DNA of 64,000 nucleotides from Planctomycetota bacterium (GCA_016220085.1 JACRIN010000015.1:91007-155006); one strand, 5' to 3'; shown: positions 35,609 to 44,977, counted from the stretch's first letter. The notes: generated by a model from the sequence alone, not told the origin. Program-made: numbers and translations.

Positions 35609-36021
35609 TTCGCGATCGGGCGCCTCGAACGCCGTGACCACGAGTTCGGCGTCGGTCCGGACGCTCGTGGTTTCGCTTTCCGAGCGCTCGTTCGGTCGCC
35701 TCGTCGTGAGCGCGCGATCGTAGGCGCGCGGACCCGCCGCGCACCGGTCGCGCACCGGTCGCGCCTGTCGCGCCAGTCGCGCCAGTCGCACCGGTCGCAC
35801 CGGTCGCACCGGTCGCACCGGTCGCACCAGTCGCGTCGGTACGCTGCGGTTCGCCTCGCGCAGCGAGCTCCCCACCCCCGGCCGCCTCGGCCGCACCGCG
35901 CCCTGCGACTTCCCTCGCCGGTGGAGAGGCTCGTCGCGGGAGAGCGCGTTGGCGGATGGGCCGCTAGGGTGGGTCCTGTCGGACCCGCTCGGGGTCCGGG
36001 TCACACGCAGGAAAGCCCACG
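35609..36021. other. Repeat-bearing intergenic region
   Basis: About 410 bp between the cyclase gene and the VOC gene. It contains the 9-bp tandem repeat annotated at 35741-35840 and otherwise nothing I can support; the long minus-strand frame through it is an effect of the repeat (Val-Arg-Pro). Confidence 0.45.
35741..35840. repeat. 9-bp tandem repeat
   Basis: About ten to eleven imperfect copies of a GTCGCACCG unit, five of them nearly perfect in a row around 35784-35828. The edges carry diverged copies (GTCGCGCCA, GTCGCGTCG). Copy number may vary between strains. Confidence 0.8.
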
Positions 36022-36504
36022 ATGAACACGCTCCTCTCCATCACGCTCGGCGGCCTCGTCGCCGCAGCGCTCTTGACCACGCTCCCCGACGACCAACCGA
36101 TCAAGAAGGACGAACCCGTGCAGCTCGGCAACTTCTCCGTCAGCCTGACCGTCAAGGACATCAAGGTGTCGAAGGCGTTCTACGAGAAGCTCGACTTCAA
36201 GCAGGTCGCGGGCAAGCTCGAACAGAACTGGGTCGTCCTGCAGAACGGCACCACCAAGATCGGTTTGTTCCAAGGCATGTTCGAGAAGAACAGCCTGACG
36301 TTCAATCCGGGCTGGGACCACGAGCGGAACACGCCGAAGGATTTTCAGGACGTCCGCGAGCTGCAGCAGGTCCTGAAGCAGCGCGGCATCAAGCTGCAGA
36401 CCGAGGCGGACGAGGCCACCGACGGACCGGCGTACTTCACGCTCGTCGACCCCGACGGCAATCCGATCCTGGTGGACCAGCACGTGCCCAAGCCGAAGCG
36501 GTGA
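36022..36504 (+). CDS. Secreted VOC-family protein
   Basis: A 160-residue protein with an N-terminal hydrophobic export segment (ITLGGLVAAALLTTL), followed by one vicinal-oxygen-chelate (glyoxalase/bleomycin-resistance type) domain: LGNFSVSLTVKDIKVSKAFYEKLDF at its start and YFTLVDPDGNPILVDQH at its end. VOC proteins are usually cytoplasmic, so the export segment is unusual. Ligand unknown; enzymatic metal residues are not clear. The ATG at 36022 fixes the signal. Confidence 0.85.
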   Translation: MNTLLSITLGGLVAAALLTTLPDDQPIKKDEPVQLGNFSVSLTVKDIKVSKAFYEKLDFKQVAGKLEQNWVVLQNGTTKIGLFQGMFEKNSLTFNPGWDHERNTPKDFQDVRELQQVLKQRGIKLQTEADEATDGPAYFTLVDPDGNPILVDQHVPKPKR

Positions 36505-36538
36505 ATCGGACGCGGGCGTCGCGATCGTCCCCGCGGGG

Positions 36539-36865
36539 TCAGCGATCGCGACGTGCCCGCGAACGCGCGGCGTGGTGGTCGAGCTCGCGTGGCAGCACAC
36601 CATCGGCGCCCGACAGGATGCGGACGTAGCCCGGAAGGCTTGAAGTCACCGAGCTCGCGACTCCGACGGCGAACTCTCGATGACCATCGCCGTCGACCTC
36701 CGCGACGGTGCAAGTGTTCGTGATGCCGAGCCGATCCATGTCCCGCGACGACTCGCTCACCTTGGCGCGCCCCACGACGGTTCCGTTCGTGAAGGCAACG
36801 CGCGCCCTCTCGCGGTTCCGATCCCCGCGAGAGTGCCACGAGCCGCACCGATGACACCGGAACAC
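36539..36865 (-). pseudogene. FG-GAP repeat remnant
   Basis: About 40 codons near 36580-36730 read like an integrin-type FG-GAP repeat: TVAEVDGDGHREFAVGVA and PGYVRILSGADG. The flanking codons show no signal peptide and no further repeats. It looks like a leftover of a larger surface-protein gene between two convergent genes. Confidence 0.35.
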
Positions 36866-36917
36866 CGGGCGCCCAACTTCGAGCAGGCGGGCGCCGCGCC
36901 GGCGTGTGCTGCGCGGC

Positions 36918-38090
36918 TCAGCCGCGCGTGCGCAGTTCGGGATACTCGAGTTCGTGCGCGCCGACGTAGATCTGGCCGGGGCGGAAGAGCTTGTTGTCCT
37001 GCATCTGCTCGCGCAGGTGCGCGAGGTAGCCCGCGACGCGCGAGATGCCGAAGAGCGGCGTGAACATGTCGGTTTGGATGCCGAGCTTCGAGTAGACGAT
37101 GCCGCTGTAGAAGTCGACGTTCGGCGCGATGCCCTTGGTGCCGACGCGCTTCGCCATTTCCTTCTCGAGCTCGACCGCCGTGTCGTAGAGCGGCGTCGAA
37201 CCGAGCTTCGCGAAGAGCTGCGTCGCGAGCCCCTGCAGGATCGACGAGCGCGGGTCCTTCACTTTGTACACGCGGTGGCCGAAGCCCATGATCTTCGCCT
37301 TCGCGGCGAGCTTGGCGTCGAGCCACGTGACCACGTGCTCGGGCCCCGGGATCTCGCGCAGTTGGTTGAGCACTTCCTCGTTCGCGCCGCCGTGCAGAGG
37401 ACCGGTCAACGCGCCGATCGCCGAGCTGCAAACCGTGTACGGATCCGCTTCGGTCGCGCCGACGACGCGCGCGGCGAACGTCGACGCGTTCATTTCGTGA
37501 TCGGCGTGCAGGATCAGCGCGACGTCCATCACGTGCGCGGCGAATTCATCGGGCTTCTGGCCCGTGATCATCCAGAGGAAGTTGGCGGCGGTGTTGAGCT
37601 CGGGATCCGGCGCGACCAGGTCCTTGCCGGTGCGCATCCGCTCGAACGTCGCGATGATCACCGGGGTCGCGGCGAGGATGCGGACCCAGGCTTCCTCGAC
37701 TTCGTCGGGGTGACGGAAGTCGGGCTTCTGGTTGAACATGCCGAGCGCGGCGAGGCCCGCTTGCAGCGCCGCCATCGGGTGGCCGGCGCCGGGCATCGCC
37801 TCGAGGATCTTGACCATGCGCTCGGGAAGCTGACGATGCTTCGCGAGGTGCGCGCGGAAGCTCTCGAGCTGCATGCGCGTCGGCATGTGGCCCTTCATCA
37901 GGAGCCAGCAGACCTCCTCGAAGTTGCTCTTCGCCGCGAGCGTCTCGATGCGATAGCCGCGGTACTCGAGGATGCCGAGGTTCCCGTCGATGTAGCTGAT
38001 CGACGAAATCGCGGCGGGGATGCCCGCCAATCCGGGAACGTAGCCCTTGGTCGAGTCGCCGGTCGGCGGCGTGGTCGTGGTCATGGCCAT
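36918..38090 (-). CDS. gltA: Citrate synthase
   Basis: Condenses acetyl-CoA and oxaloacetate to citrate at the entry of the TCA cycle. The 390-residue protein is of the shorter type (archaeal/Gram-positive length) and keeps the catalytic triad: His233 in GPLHGGANE, His272 in GFGHRVYK and Asp326 in VDFYSG. The start is ATG 38090 (MAMTTTT), with an ATG two codons later as an alternative. A TACACT minus-10-like box on the minus strand (38161-38166) would give a leader of about 65 nt. 2-Methylcitrate synthase activity cannot be ruled out by eye. Confidence 0.94.
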   Translation of the reverse strand: MAMTTTTPPTGDSTKGYVPGLAGIPAAISSISYIDGNLGILEYRGYRIETLAAKSNFEEVCWLLMKGHMPTRMQLESFRAHLAKHRQLPERMVKILEAMPGAGHPMAALQAGLAALGMFNQKPDFRHPDEVEEAWVRILAATPVIIATFERMRTGKDLVAPDPELNTAANFLWMITGQKPDEFAAHVMDVALILHADHEMNASTFAARVVGATEADPYTVCSSAIGALTGPLHGGANEEVLNQLREIPGPEHVVTWLDAKLAAKAKIMGFGHRVYKVKDPRSSILQGLATQLFAKLGSTPLYDTAVELEKEMAKRVGTKGIAPNVDFYSGIVYSKLGIQTDMFTPLFGISRVAGYLAHLREQMQDNKLFRPGQIYVGAHELEYPELRTRG

Positions 38091-38283
38091 GTGGTGATCG
38101 TCCTGCGCCTTTGTCGCGCAGGGGTCCCGTTCGATCGAGACCGCCCCACGCGAACGGAAGAGTGTAGCGAGAAACGACCGTCGACGGCAGCGCCGCGGCG
38201 CGTTCGCCTGACTGCGAGCGTGACCGCGAGCTTGGCCGACAGCCTGACCGAGCGCCCGACCTAGCGCGCGGCCGGAAGCGCGA

Positions 38284-39753
38284 TCAGGAGCGCGAGTCGA
38301 GCCACGCGAGCAACAGGCGCGTGCCGACGCCGCTGCCTTGCGCTCCGCCGACCCAATCGCGTCCGAGCCCGCCCCACGCCGTGCCCGCGATGTCGAGGTG
38401 ACACCACTCGGTCGAGCCGACGAAGTGCGCGAGGAACGCCGCGCCCGCCGACGCGCCGTTGCCGGAGTCGGACGAGTTGATGTTCTTGAGGTCGGCGACC
38501 TCGCCCTTCATCTGATCCTTGTGCGCGTCGAGCAACGGCAACGGCCACACGCGCTCGCCGCACTGCTCGCCCGCGCGCGTCAGCTGATCGCGCAGGCGCT
38601 CGGTCGAGGCGAACATGCCCGAGAGCTCGTGCCCGAGCGCGATGACCACCGCGCCGGTCAGCGTCGCGAGGTCGACGATCGTGTCGGGCTCGACGGTCTT
38701 CTGCACGTAGGCGAGCGCGTCGCAGAGCGCGAGCCGGCCCTCGGCATCGGTGTTGAGGACCTCGATCGTCGTGCCGTTCATCGCGGTGACGACGTCACCG
38801 GGCTTGATCGCGCGGCCGCCGGGCATGTTCTCGGTCGCCGGCACGACGCCGTGGATCTCGAGCGGGAAGTCGAGCTCGGCGAGCGCATGGAAGACGCCCA
38901 GCACCGCGGCGCCGCCGGACATGTCGTACTTCATGTCCCACATCCGCGCGGCGGGCTTGATGGAGATGCCGCCGGTGTCGAACGTCAGTCCCTTGCCGAC
39001 CAGCGCGATGCACGCCTTGGCGCGCCCGCGCGGCTTGTAGACGAGGTGGATCAGCGCGGGCGGCTCGACCGAACCTTGCGCGACGCCGAGCAACGCCCCC
39101 ATCCCGTGGCGCTTCAACTCCGCGGGGCCGAGCGTCTTCGCGCGGATGCGCGGCGAGCGCGCGGCGAGCTTCTTCGCTTCGGCGGCGAGATCGCGCGGCC
39201 GCAACTTGTTCGCAGGCGCGTTCTGGAGATCGCGCACGTACGCATTCGCCGCGGCGGAGATGCGTCCGCGCTCGAGGCCCGCGCGCAGCTCGCGCGAGCC
39301 ACTGTGGACGGTGAGCTTGGCGAGCTTCGCGCTCTTCGGCTTGGTCTTGAAGCTCTGGTAGCGATAGAGCCCGAGCGACGCGCCCTCCGCGAGCGCGACG
39401 CCCGCCTGGAACGGATCGCCGATCGGCTTCTCGAGAGCCTTGGTCGGCTGCGCGACGGCGCTGGTCGCACCGGACGCATCCGCGCGCTGCACCGCGACCG
39501 CGGCGACGCGCCGCAGCCGCTCGGCGTCGAAGTCGGCAGCCTTGCCGAGCCCGACCAGCAGCACGCGAGAGCACGGACCGGAGTCGGCCTCGACCGCCCG
39601 CGCTTCGCGGAACTCGCCCTTGAAGCCGCGCAGCGCGTGCGTCGGCAGGACGACCTCACGCGGCACGTCGGGCGTCTCGCCCTCGAACGCGAACACGATC
39701 AACGCATCGTTGCGCTCGAGCTTGGCGGCGCGGTCCTTGACGACGAGCTTCAT
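38284..39753 (-). CDS. pepA: Leucyl aminopeptidase (M17)
   Basis: Cytosolic di-metal exopeptidase that releases N-terminal amino acids. In the 489-residue protein the family signature NTDAEGRL is present, together with VGKGLTFDTGGISIKP (metal and active-site lysine), KYDMSGGAAVLG and a C-terminal domain typical of M17. ATG 39753 follows a GAGGAG sequence at proper spacing; a longer frame to 39798 is not needed. It lies 13 bp after the ETF-QO stop, so the two form one transcript. Confidence 0.95.
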   Translation of the reverse strand: MKLVVKDRAAKLERNDALIVFAFEGETPDVPREVVLPTHALRGFKGEFREARAVEADSGPCSRVLLVGLGKAADFDAERLRRVAAVAVQRADASGATSAVAQPTKALEKPIGDPFQAGVALAEGASLGLYRYQSFKTKPKSAKLAKLTVHSGSRELRAGLERGRISAAANAYVRDLQNAPANKLRPRDLAAEAKKLAARSPRIRAKTLGPAELKRHGMGALLGVAQGSVEPPALIHLVYKPRGRAKACIALVGKGLTFDTGGISIKPAARMWDMKYDMSGGAAVLGVFHALAELDFPLEIHGVVPATENMPGGRAIKPGDVVTAMNGTTIEVLNTDAEGRLALCDALAYVQKTVEPDTIVDLATLTGAVVIALGHELSGMFASTERLRDQLTRAGEQCGERVWPLPLLDAHKDQMKGEVADLKNINSSDSGNGASAGAAFLAHFVGSTEWCHLDIAGTAWGGLGRDWVGGAQGSGVGTRLLLAWLDSRS

Positions 39754-39766
39754 CCGGTCGATCTCC

Positions 39767-41485
39767 TCACATGTCGATGTACTTGGGACCGCCGCCACCT
39801 TCGGGGACGACCCACTGGATCACTTGGTACGGGTCGGCGACGTCGCACGTCTTGCAGTGGACGCAGTTCGACGCGTTGATGCGCAATCCGCTCGGCGCCG
39901 AGCCCGCCGCTTCCGCCGCGTGCCATTCGTAGACGGCGGCGGGACAGAAATGCTGGCACGGGTTGCCGAACTCGGCGGTGCAGCGCGAGACGCAGATCGC
40001 CGGATCGGTGACGATCAGGTGCGACGGCTGGTCTTCCTCGTGGACGGTGCCCGACCAGTAGACGTCGGTCAACTTGTCCATCGAGCCCTTCTCGTCGAAC
40101 GCGGGCTTCTCGAGCTTCGCCTCGCCGATCGGCCGCGTCGTCGAGGCGTCGGTGCAGCCCTTGCGGCGCGCGACGAGCCCGCGTCCGCCGGTGACCATCT
40201 GCACGCCGACGTCGAGCGCGCCCGCGAGCAGCCCGCCGTGGAACGCTTGGTGGAAGTTGCGGACGCCCCAGAGCTCTTCCTTCGCCCACGACGCTTCGAA
40301 GAGCGCGGTGTAGCGCGCGAGCCCCGCCGCCGACGTGTCGTTCTTCGCGAGCGCCTCCGCGATCGCTTCCGCGGCGAGCAGGCCCGACTTGATCGCGAGG
40401 TGCACGCCCTTCAGCCGCGCGCTGTTCAGGAAGCCCGCGCTGTCGCCGACGATGCAGAAGCCGTCGCCTTGGAGCTTCGGCATCGCGAAGTAACCGCCGT
40501 ACGGGATCGTCTTCGCGCCGTAGCGCAGCACCTTGCCGCCTTCGAGGTGTTGCGCGACGCCGGGGTGCTGCTTCCACTGCACGAAGAGCGCGTGCGGGTC
40601 GAGCTTCGCGTCGTGGTGATCGAGCCCGACGACGAAACCGATCGACAGGCGGTTGCCCGTGAGCCCGTAGATCCAACCCCCACCGTAGCCGCGCATGCCG
40701 AGCGGCATGCCGAGCGTGTGGATGACGTGACCGAGAAGCTCCGCGCCGCGCTCCTCGGGGATCTCCCAGATCTCCTTGATGCCGGTTCCGAAGCTCTGCG
40801 GATTGTCGGCGTTACCGAGGCCGAGGTTCTCGATCAGACCCTTCGCGAGCGAGCCGCGCGTGCCCTCGCCGAACACGGTGACGCCGGCCTTGATGTTCAT
40901 CCCCGGCTGGAAGTTCGCCTTCGTCGCGCCGTGCTTCGACACGCCCGCGTCGCGCGTCTGCACGCCGATCACGCGCGAGCCGTCGTACAGGATCTCGGCG
41001 CCCGCGAAGCCCGGGTAGACCTCGATGCCGAGCTTCTCCGCCTCGTCCTTCAACCAGCGCACGACGCGGTAGAGCGAGATGATCGAGTTGCCGTGGTTGT
41101 GCAACGTCGGCGGCACGAGGAAACCCTTCAGGCGCGACCAACGGCCGCCCTGCCAGAGCACGTCCATGCAATCGTCGACGACCGGGCTCTCGACCGGACA
41201 GCCGCGCTCCTTCCACCCACCGCCTTCGAGGCCAGCGGGGAAGAGCTCCTGCATCCCGCGCGGATCCATCACCGCGCCGGAGAGGATGTGGTAGCCGACC
41301 TCCTCGGCCTTCTCGAGCACGAGGATCGTCTTCTCGAGCTTCGCCGCGTCGCAGCGCCGCTTGAGATCGATCGCGCACGCGAGGCTCGCGGGCCCCGCGC
41401 CGACGATCAGGACGTCGACCTCGAGCTCCTCGCGCTCCACGCCTTGAACTTGCCAAGAGAACTGCTTCGCGTCGCTCTGTGCCAT
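39767..41485 (-). CDS. Electron transfer flavoprotein-ubiquinone oxidoreductase
   Basis: ETF-QO passes electrons from fatty-acid and amino-acid dehydrogenases, via ETF, to the quinone pool at the membrane. In 572 residues there are the FAD-binding Rossmann start (DVLIVGAGPASLACAIDL), EKAEEVGYHILSGAVMDP, GDSAGFLNSARLKGVHLA and a C-terminal 4Fe-4S ferredoxin-like region (CVSRC, CQHFC, NCVHCKTCDVADP). It starts at ATG 41485 and is divergent from the sulfatase-fold gene. No etfAB genes are in the window. Confidence 0.94.
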   Translation of the reverse strand: MAQSDAKQFSWQVQGVEREELEVDVLIVGAGPASLACAIDLKRRCDAAKLEKTILVLEKAEEVGYHILSGAVMDPRGMQELFPAGLEGGGWKERGCPVESPVVDDCMDVLWQGGRWSRLKGFLVPPTLHNHGNSIISLYRVVRWLKDEAEKLGIEVYPGFAGAEILYDGSRVIGVQTRDAGVSKHGATKANFQPGMNIKAGVTVFGEGTRGSLAKGLIENLGLGNADNPQSFGTGIKEIWEIPEERGAELLGHVIHTLGMPLGMRGYGGGWIYGLTGNRLSIGFVVGLDHHDAKLDPHALFVQWKQHPGVAQHLEGGKVLRYGAKTIPYGGYFAMPKLQGDGFCIVGDSAGFLNSARLKGVHLAIKSGLLAAEAIAEALAKNDTSAAGLARYTALFEASWAKEELWGVRNFHQAFHGGLLAGALDVGVQMVTGGRGLVARRKGCTDASTTRPIGEAKLEKPAFDEKGSMDKLTDVYWSGTVHEEDQPSHLIVTDPAICVSRCTAEFGNPCQHFCPAAVYEWHAAEAAGSAPSGLRINASNCVHCKTCDVADPYQVIQWVVPEGGGGPKYIDM

Positions 41486-41560
41486 GGGAGGCCGCGCATG
41501 GTAGCCAGGCTCCAGGGACGCCACAAACGCACCGTCGACGCCCGCGACGCGGCGGCTACG

Positions 41561-42985
41561 ATGGCTCGCAGCGTGTTCGCATCCTCGCGCCTAGCTCCCC
41601 TGCTGCTCGCATTCGCCGCGGCGTCGTTCGCGAGTTGCTCGGAGCGCGCCGCCCGACCGAACGTCGTGCTGGTGACGCTCGACACGACGCGCGCCGATCG
41701 GCTGTCGTGCTACGGACATCGTCGCACCACCTCGCCGAACCTGGATCGCTTGGCGAAGGAGAGCCTGCTCTTCACTCGCGCGTACGCCGTGACCAGCTGG
41801 ACGCTGCCTTCGCACGCCTCGCTCTTCACCGGCAAGTTCCCGAGCTCGCACGGCGCGCAGTACGACGAGCACGGCGCCCTGAAGCTCTCGCAAGCGCTCG
41901 CCGGCCAAGGCCGCGCCGCGTTCCAGAACTACCGCGTTCGCACGCTGTCGCCGGACGAGCAGACGCTCGCGTCGATCCTCTCCGCCGCCGGTTGGCGCAC
42001 GTGCGGCGTCGCCGGCGGACCATGGACGAAGGAGCTCTTCGGCCTCGGCCTGGGCTTCGAGCGCTACGACGACGAAAACCTGAGCTCGCTCAACGGCCGA
42101 CCCGGCGACGACGTCACCCGCGCGGGCCTCGAGTTCGTGCGCGCGCACCCCGACGAGCCGTTCTTCGTCTTCCTGAACTACTTCGACGCGCACGAACCGA
42201 ATCGGCCGAGCGACGACGACGTGCGCGCGATCCTCGCGCCGGGCGAGAGCTTCGAGACGCTCGACCCCGCCGAGCAACTGCGCGTGAAGTACGAAGCGGA
42301 GATGTTCGCCGCCGACCGCGCGTTCGGGCGCTTCGTCGACGGCCTGCGCGAGCTCGAGCGCTTCGACGACACGTGGATCGTCGTCGTCGGCGATCACGGA
42401 CAACTGCTCGGCGAGCGCTTCCTCGGCGGCGAACCGCTCGGCGGACACGGCTACACGCTCTCGGAGGGCGAGCTGCGCATCCCGCTCTTGATCAAGGCGC
42501 CGCACGGCGCGTGGCGCGGCGTCGCGGACACGCCGCTGCAACAGGTCGATCTGTTGCCGCTGTTGCTCCAGGAGCTCGACCTGCCGCTGCCGAGCGGCGT
42601 GCAAGGCGAGTCGCCGGTCGTCGACGGCCGACCGCGCGCGGTGCGCCATCCGATCGTCGCCGAGCTCTATCCGATCGAGACGACGGTCGCGCAAGGGCTC
42701 GAGGAGGATTGGCGCGTGCGCGGCGCGTGGCGCGTGATCCTCGACGGCACGTTCAAGTTCTCGTGGCACGGCGGCGGCCGCAACGCGTTGGTCGACCTCG
42801 CGCGCGATCCCGAGGAGCGCGAGAACGTGCTCGCCGCTCATCCCGAGCGCGCGGCGGCGCTCGAAGAGCGTTTGTCGCGCTACCTGGGCTCGCTGCCGCC
42901 GCCGAAAGCGCAAGGCGCGGGCGGCGAGATCGACGCGAAGACGGCGGAAGAGCTGAAGCAGCTCGGCTACCTCGGCGATCAGTGA
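41561..42985 (+). CDS. Sulfatase-fold lipoprotein with Thr at the nucleophile position
   Basis: The 474-residue protein has a lipoprotein-type signal (LLLAFAAASFASC) and a sulfatase/alkaline-phosphatase domain: metal motif LVTLDTTRADRLSC, SPNLDRLAKES, and VVVGDHGQLLGE. In true sulfatases the next motif is C/S-x-P-S-R; here it is TLPSH (Thr81, His85), so formylglycine cannot form. Thr nucleophiles occur in phosphotransferase members of the fold. A TACGAT box overlaps the ATG at 41561; if it is the promoter, translation starts at GTG 41573 (leaderless), still giving a good signal peptide. Substrate unknown. Confidence 0.85.
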   Translation: MARSVFASSRLAPLLLAFAAASFASCSERAARPNVVLVTLDTTRADRLSCYGHRRTTSPNLDRLAKESLLFTRAYAVTSWTLPSHASLFTGKFPSSHGAQYDEHGALKLSQALAGQGRAAFQNYRVRTLSPDEQTLASILSAAGWRTCGVAGGPWTKELFGLGLGFERYDDENLSSLNGRPGDDVTRAGLEFVRAHPDEPFFVFLNYFDAHEPNRPSDDDVRAILAPGESFETLDPAEQLRVKYEAEMFAADRAFGRFVDGLRELERFDDTWIVVVGDHGQLLGERFLGGEPLGGHGYTLSEGELRIPLLIKAPHGAWRGVADTPLQQVDLLPLLLQELDLPLPSGVQGESPVVDGRPRAVRHPIVAELYPIETTVAQGLEEDWRVRGAWRVILDGTFKFSWHGGGRNALVDLARDPEERENVLAAHPERAAALEERLSRYLGSLPPPKAQGAGGEIDAKTAEELKQLGYLGDQ

Positions 42986-42991
42986 CGCGCG

Positions 42992-43037
42992 AGCGACGCT
43001 TTGCTCGAGCCGCGTGCTGCCCGAGCAGCGCGTCGCT
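42992..43037. terminator. Bidirectional terminator hairpin
   Basis: Outer 8-bp stem (42992-42999 with 43030-43037) and inner 6-bp stem (43002-43007 with 43022-43027) lie between the convergent ends of the sulfatase-fold and MoaD-MoaE genes. Confidence 0.6.
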
Positions 43038-43047
43038 TGGGCGCGCG

Positions 43048-43752
43048 CTAGCTGCGGTCGCCGATCCAGTGCTCGCCGCCGACGTAGCGTTCCTTCTTCC
43101 AGACCGGCAGCGAGCGCTTGAGCTCCTCGATCAAGAATCGGCACGCCTCGAACGCCGCCGCGCGGTGCGGGCTCGCGACCGCGATCACCACCGATGGCTC
43201 GCCGAGACCGACGCGGCCGGTGCGGTGCACGCAGAGCATCCGCAGCTTCTTCGCCGCGTCGGTCGCGCTGCCGTGCTCCGCGACGCAGCGCTCGAAGCTC
43301 CGCGCCATCTCCGGCCCCGCCATCGCCGCGAAGGCTTCGTACTCGAGCTCGACGACGTCCTTGCCGCGATTGGAGTCGCGCGTCGAGCCGACGAAGACCA
43401 CCGCGGCGCCGCAGCTCTCGTGCGCGACGCGGCGACGGCACGCTTCGACGTCGATCGGCTCGCTCGCGAGCTCGAAGAGCCCGCGTTCGAGGTCCGCGTC
43501 GCGATCGGGCGCGCCGCCGGAGACCGGAGGCAAGAGCGCGAGCTCGTCGCCGTCCGCGAGCCTCGCGTCGTCGTTCACGTACGCCTCGCGCAACGCTCCG
43601 CGGATGCCGTCGAGGTTCCGTAGCTCGGGGAACCGCGCGAGCGCCGCGCGCTTCGCCGCCGCGACGTCCGCGCCGACCGCGAGTTCGAGCACCGCCGACG
43701 AGCAGCCCGCGCGCTCGCGCAACGACGCGAAGAAGAGCACCGTGACCTCCAC
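43048..43752 (-). CDS. moaE: MoaD-MoaE fusion, molybdopterin synthase
   Basis: Molybdopterin synthase inserts two dithiolene sulfurs into precursor Z. Here both subunits are in one 234-residue chain: an N-terminal MoaD ubiquitin-like domain ending LLPPVSGG (Gly79-Gly80), then MoaE from about residue 90 with VFVGSTRDSN, the acidic YEAF, HRTGRVGLGE and the active-site lysines in WKKERYVGG. The MoaD C-terminal glycine must be free to carry the thiocarboxylate, so cleavage after Gly80 is expected, as for the MoaX-type fusions. GTG 43752 is the start. No other moa gene is in the window. Confidence 0.92.
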   Translation of the reverse strand: MEVTVLFFASLRERAGCSSAVLELAVGADVAAAKRAALARFPELRNLDGIRGALREAYVNDDARLADGDELALLPPVSGGAPDRDADLERGLFELASEPIDVEACRRRVAHESCGAAVVFVGSTRDSNRGKDVVELEYEAFAAMAGPEMARSFERCVAEHGSATDAAKKLRMLCVHRTGRVGLGEPSVVIAVASPHRAAAFEACRFLIEELKRSLPVWKKERYVGGEHWIGDRS

Positions 43753-43796
43753 GCCGCGATCCTAGCGAACTCAGGCTCCGCGGGCCCGCGCGGCGC

Positions 43797-44927
43797 TCAT
43801 TCGAGCTCCGGCACCTCGAGGTCGAGCGTCCGCGCGCGGCCCGATTCCAAGGTCACCGGAGCCACCACCGCGGGCGCCCAACGACCCGGGCCGCGCGCGC
43901 GCCAGACGTGGAGCTCGAAGGCGCCGCTCGGCGCGTGCTCGAACGCAAAGCGGCCGTCGGAGACGACCAGCGCGGGCTCGAGCCATTCGCGCGAACCCGT
44001 TCCGGCCGCGCGCAGCTGGAGGCGCGCGACGCCGAGCAAGTCGCCGCGCGGATCGCGCAGCGAGCCAGAGAGCTTCGCCGCCGGTCGCAGGACGATGCGC
44101 AGGCCCGGGCCGAGCTCGCTCGCGGCGAGCACGACGTGATCCCAGTCGGGCGGTCGCGTGACGAGCTCGGTCGCGTACGCGCGGCGCGCGAGCGCGAACT
44201 CGAACGCGCCCGACGCATCGCTCTGAGCGCGATCGACGTTCGCCGCGACGAACGGTCCGTTGCTCGGCTCGCCCGCCGAGCGCACCTCGAGCTCGATGCC
44301 CGCCACGCCGCGGCCCTCGGCGTCGCAGACGATGCCGTAGAGCTCGACCGGAAGGCGCGGGAGCACGACGCTCGTGCGCGTCGGCTCGGCGAGGGTGAGC
44401 GCGAGCTCGAGCGTCGCCGTCTCGCGCCCCGCGGCGTGCACCGTCGCGCGTCCGTGCCACGCGCGAGCGTCCGCGAGGCGCAGCACGAGCTCCAGCGCGC
44501 CGCGCTCGCCGCGATGCGCCGCGAGTTCGACGTCGGAGTGCTGCGGTCCGGTCCAACGGCGCTCGGGTCCGGCGAACGTCGCGGCGACCGAAAGCCCCTG
44601 CTCGCTCTCGAACAGCAGCGCGAAGTCGACGATCGGCGCGCCGAGCTCGTCGATCGCGGAGACGACCAGCGTCGCGAGCTCGGGCGCCACCGCCGGCGCG
44701 GTGCTCGCGGGCTGCACCGGCGTGTCCCCGAACGCGACGCGCGCGCCGTCGGAGTCGTGCGACGTCGGCGCGACGACCGAGGCCGCGCCCGGCGCGCTCG
44801 ACACGACGTCCGCGGCGTTCGCACGCTCGGGCAGCGCGTGCTCCGCCGCCGTGCGCGGCTCGCGCGCGAACCACCACGCGGCGACGACGAGCGCGAGGAC
44901 GAGCGCGACGAGACCCAGCCAACGCAT
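43797..44927 (-). CDS. Membrane-anchored surface protein, paralogue 1
   Basis: 376 residues: N-terminal signal anchor (WLGLVALVLALVVAAWWF), a short linker, and two or three beta-sandwich domains of carboxypeptidase-regulatory type (YGIVCDAEGRGVAGIELEVRS; LSGSLRDPRGDLLGVARLQL). The last 90 residues are clearly related to those of the next upstream gene (shared WLEPALVV, FELHVWR/LELNVWR). The genes were probably formed by tandem duplication. No enzymatic motif. Confidence 0.75.
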   Translation of the reverse strand: MRWLGLVALVLALVVAAWWFAREPRTAAEHALPERANAADVVSSAPGAASVVAPTSHDSDGARVAFGDTPVQPASTAPAVAPELATLVVSAIDELGAPIVDFALLFESEQGLSVAATFAGPERRWTGPQHSDVELAAHRGERGALELVLRLADARAWHGRATVHAAGRETATLELALTLAEPTRTSVVLPRLPVELYGIVCDAEGRGVAGIELEVRSAGEPSNGPFVAANVDRAQSDASGAFEFALARRAYATELVTRPPDWDHVVLAASELGPGLRIVLRPAAKLSGSLRDPRGDLLGVARLQLRAAGTGSREWLEPALVVSDGRFAFEHAPSGAFELHVWRARGPGRWAPAVVAPVTLESGRARTLDLEVPELE

Positions 44928-44977
44928 GCGGCCTCCAGCCTAACCGGCGGCCGCGGCCGCGCCGCCCAACCGTCGCG

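Noticed and set aside
35741..35840. CRISPR array
   Set aside because: The unit is 9 bp, contiguous and without spacers; there are no cas genes.
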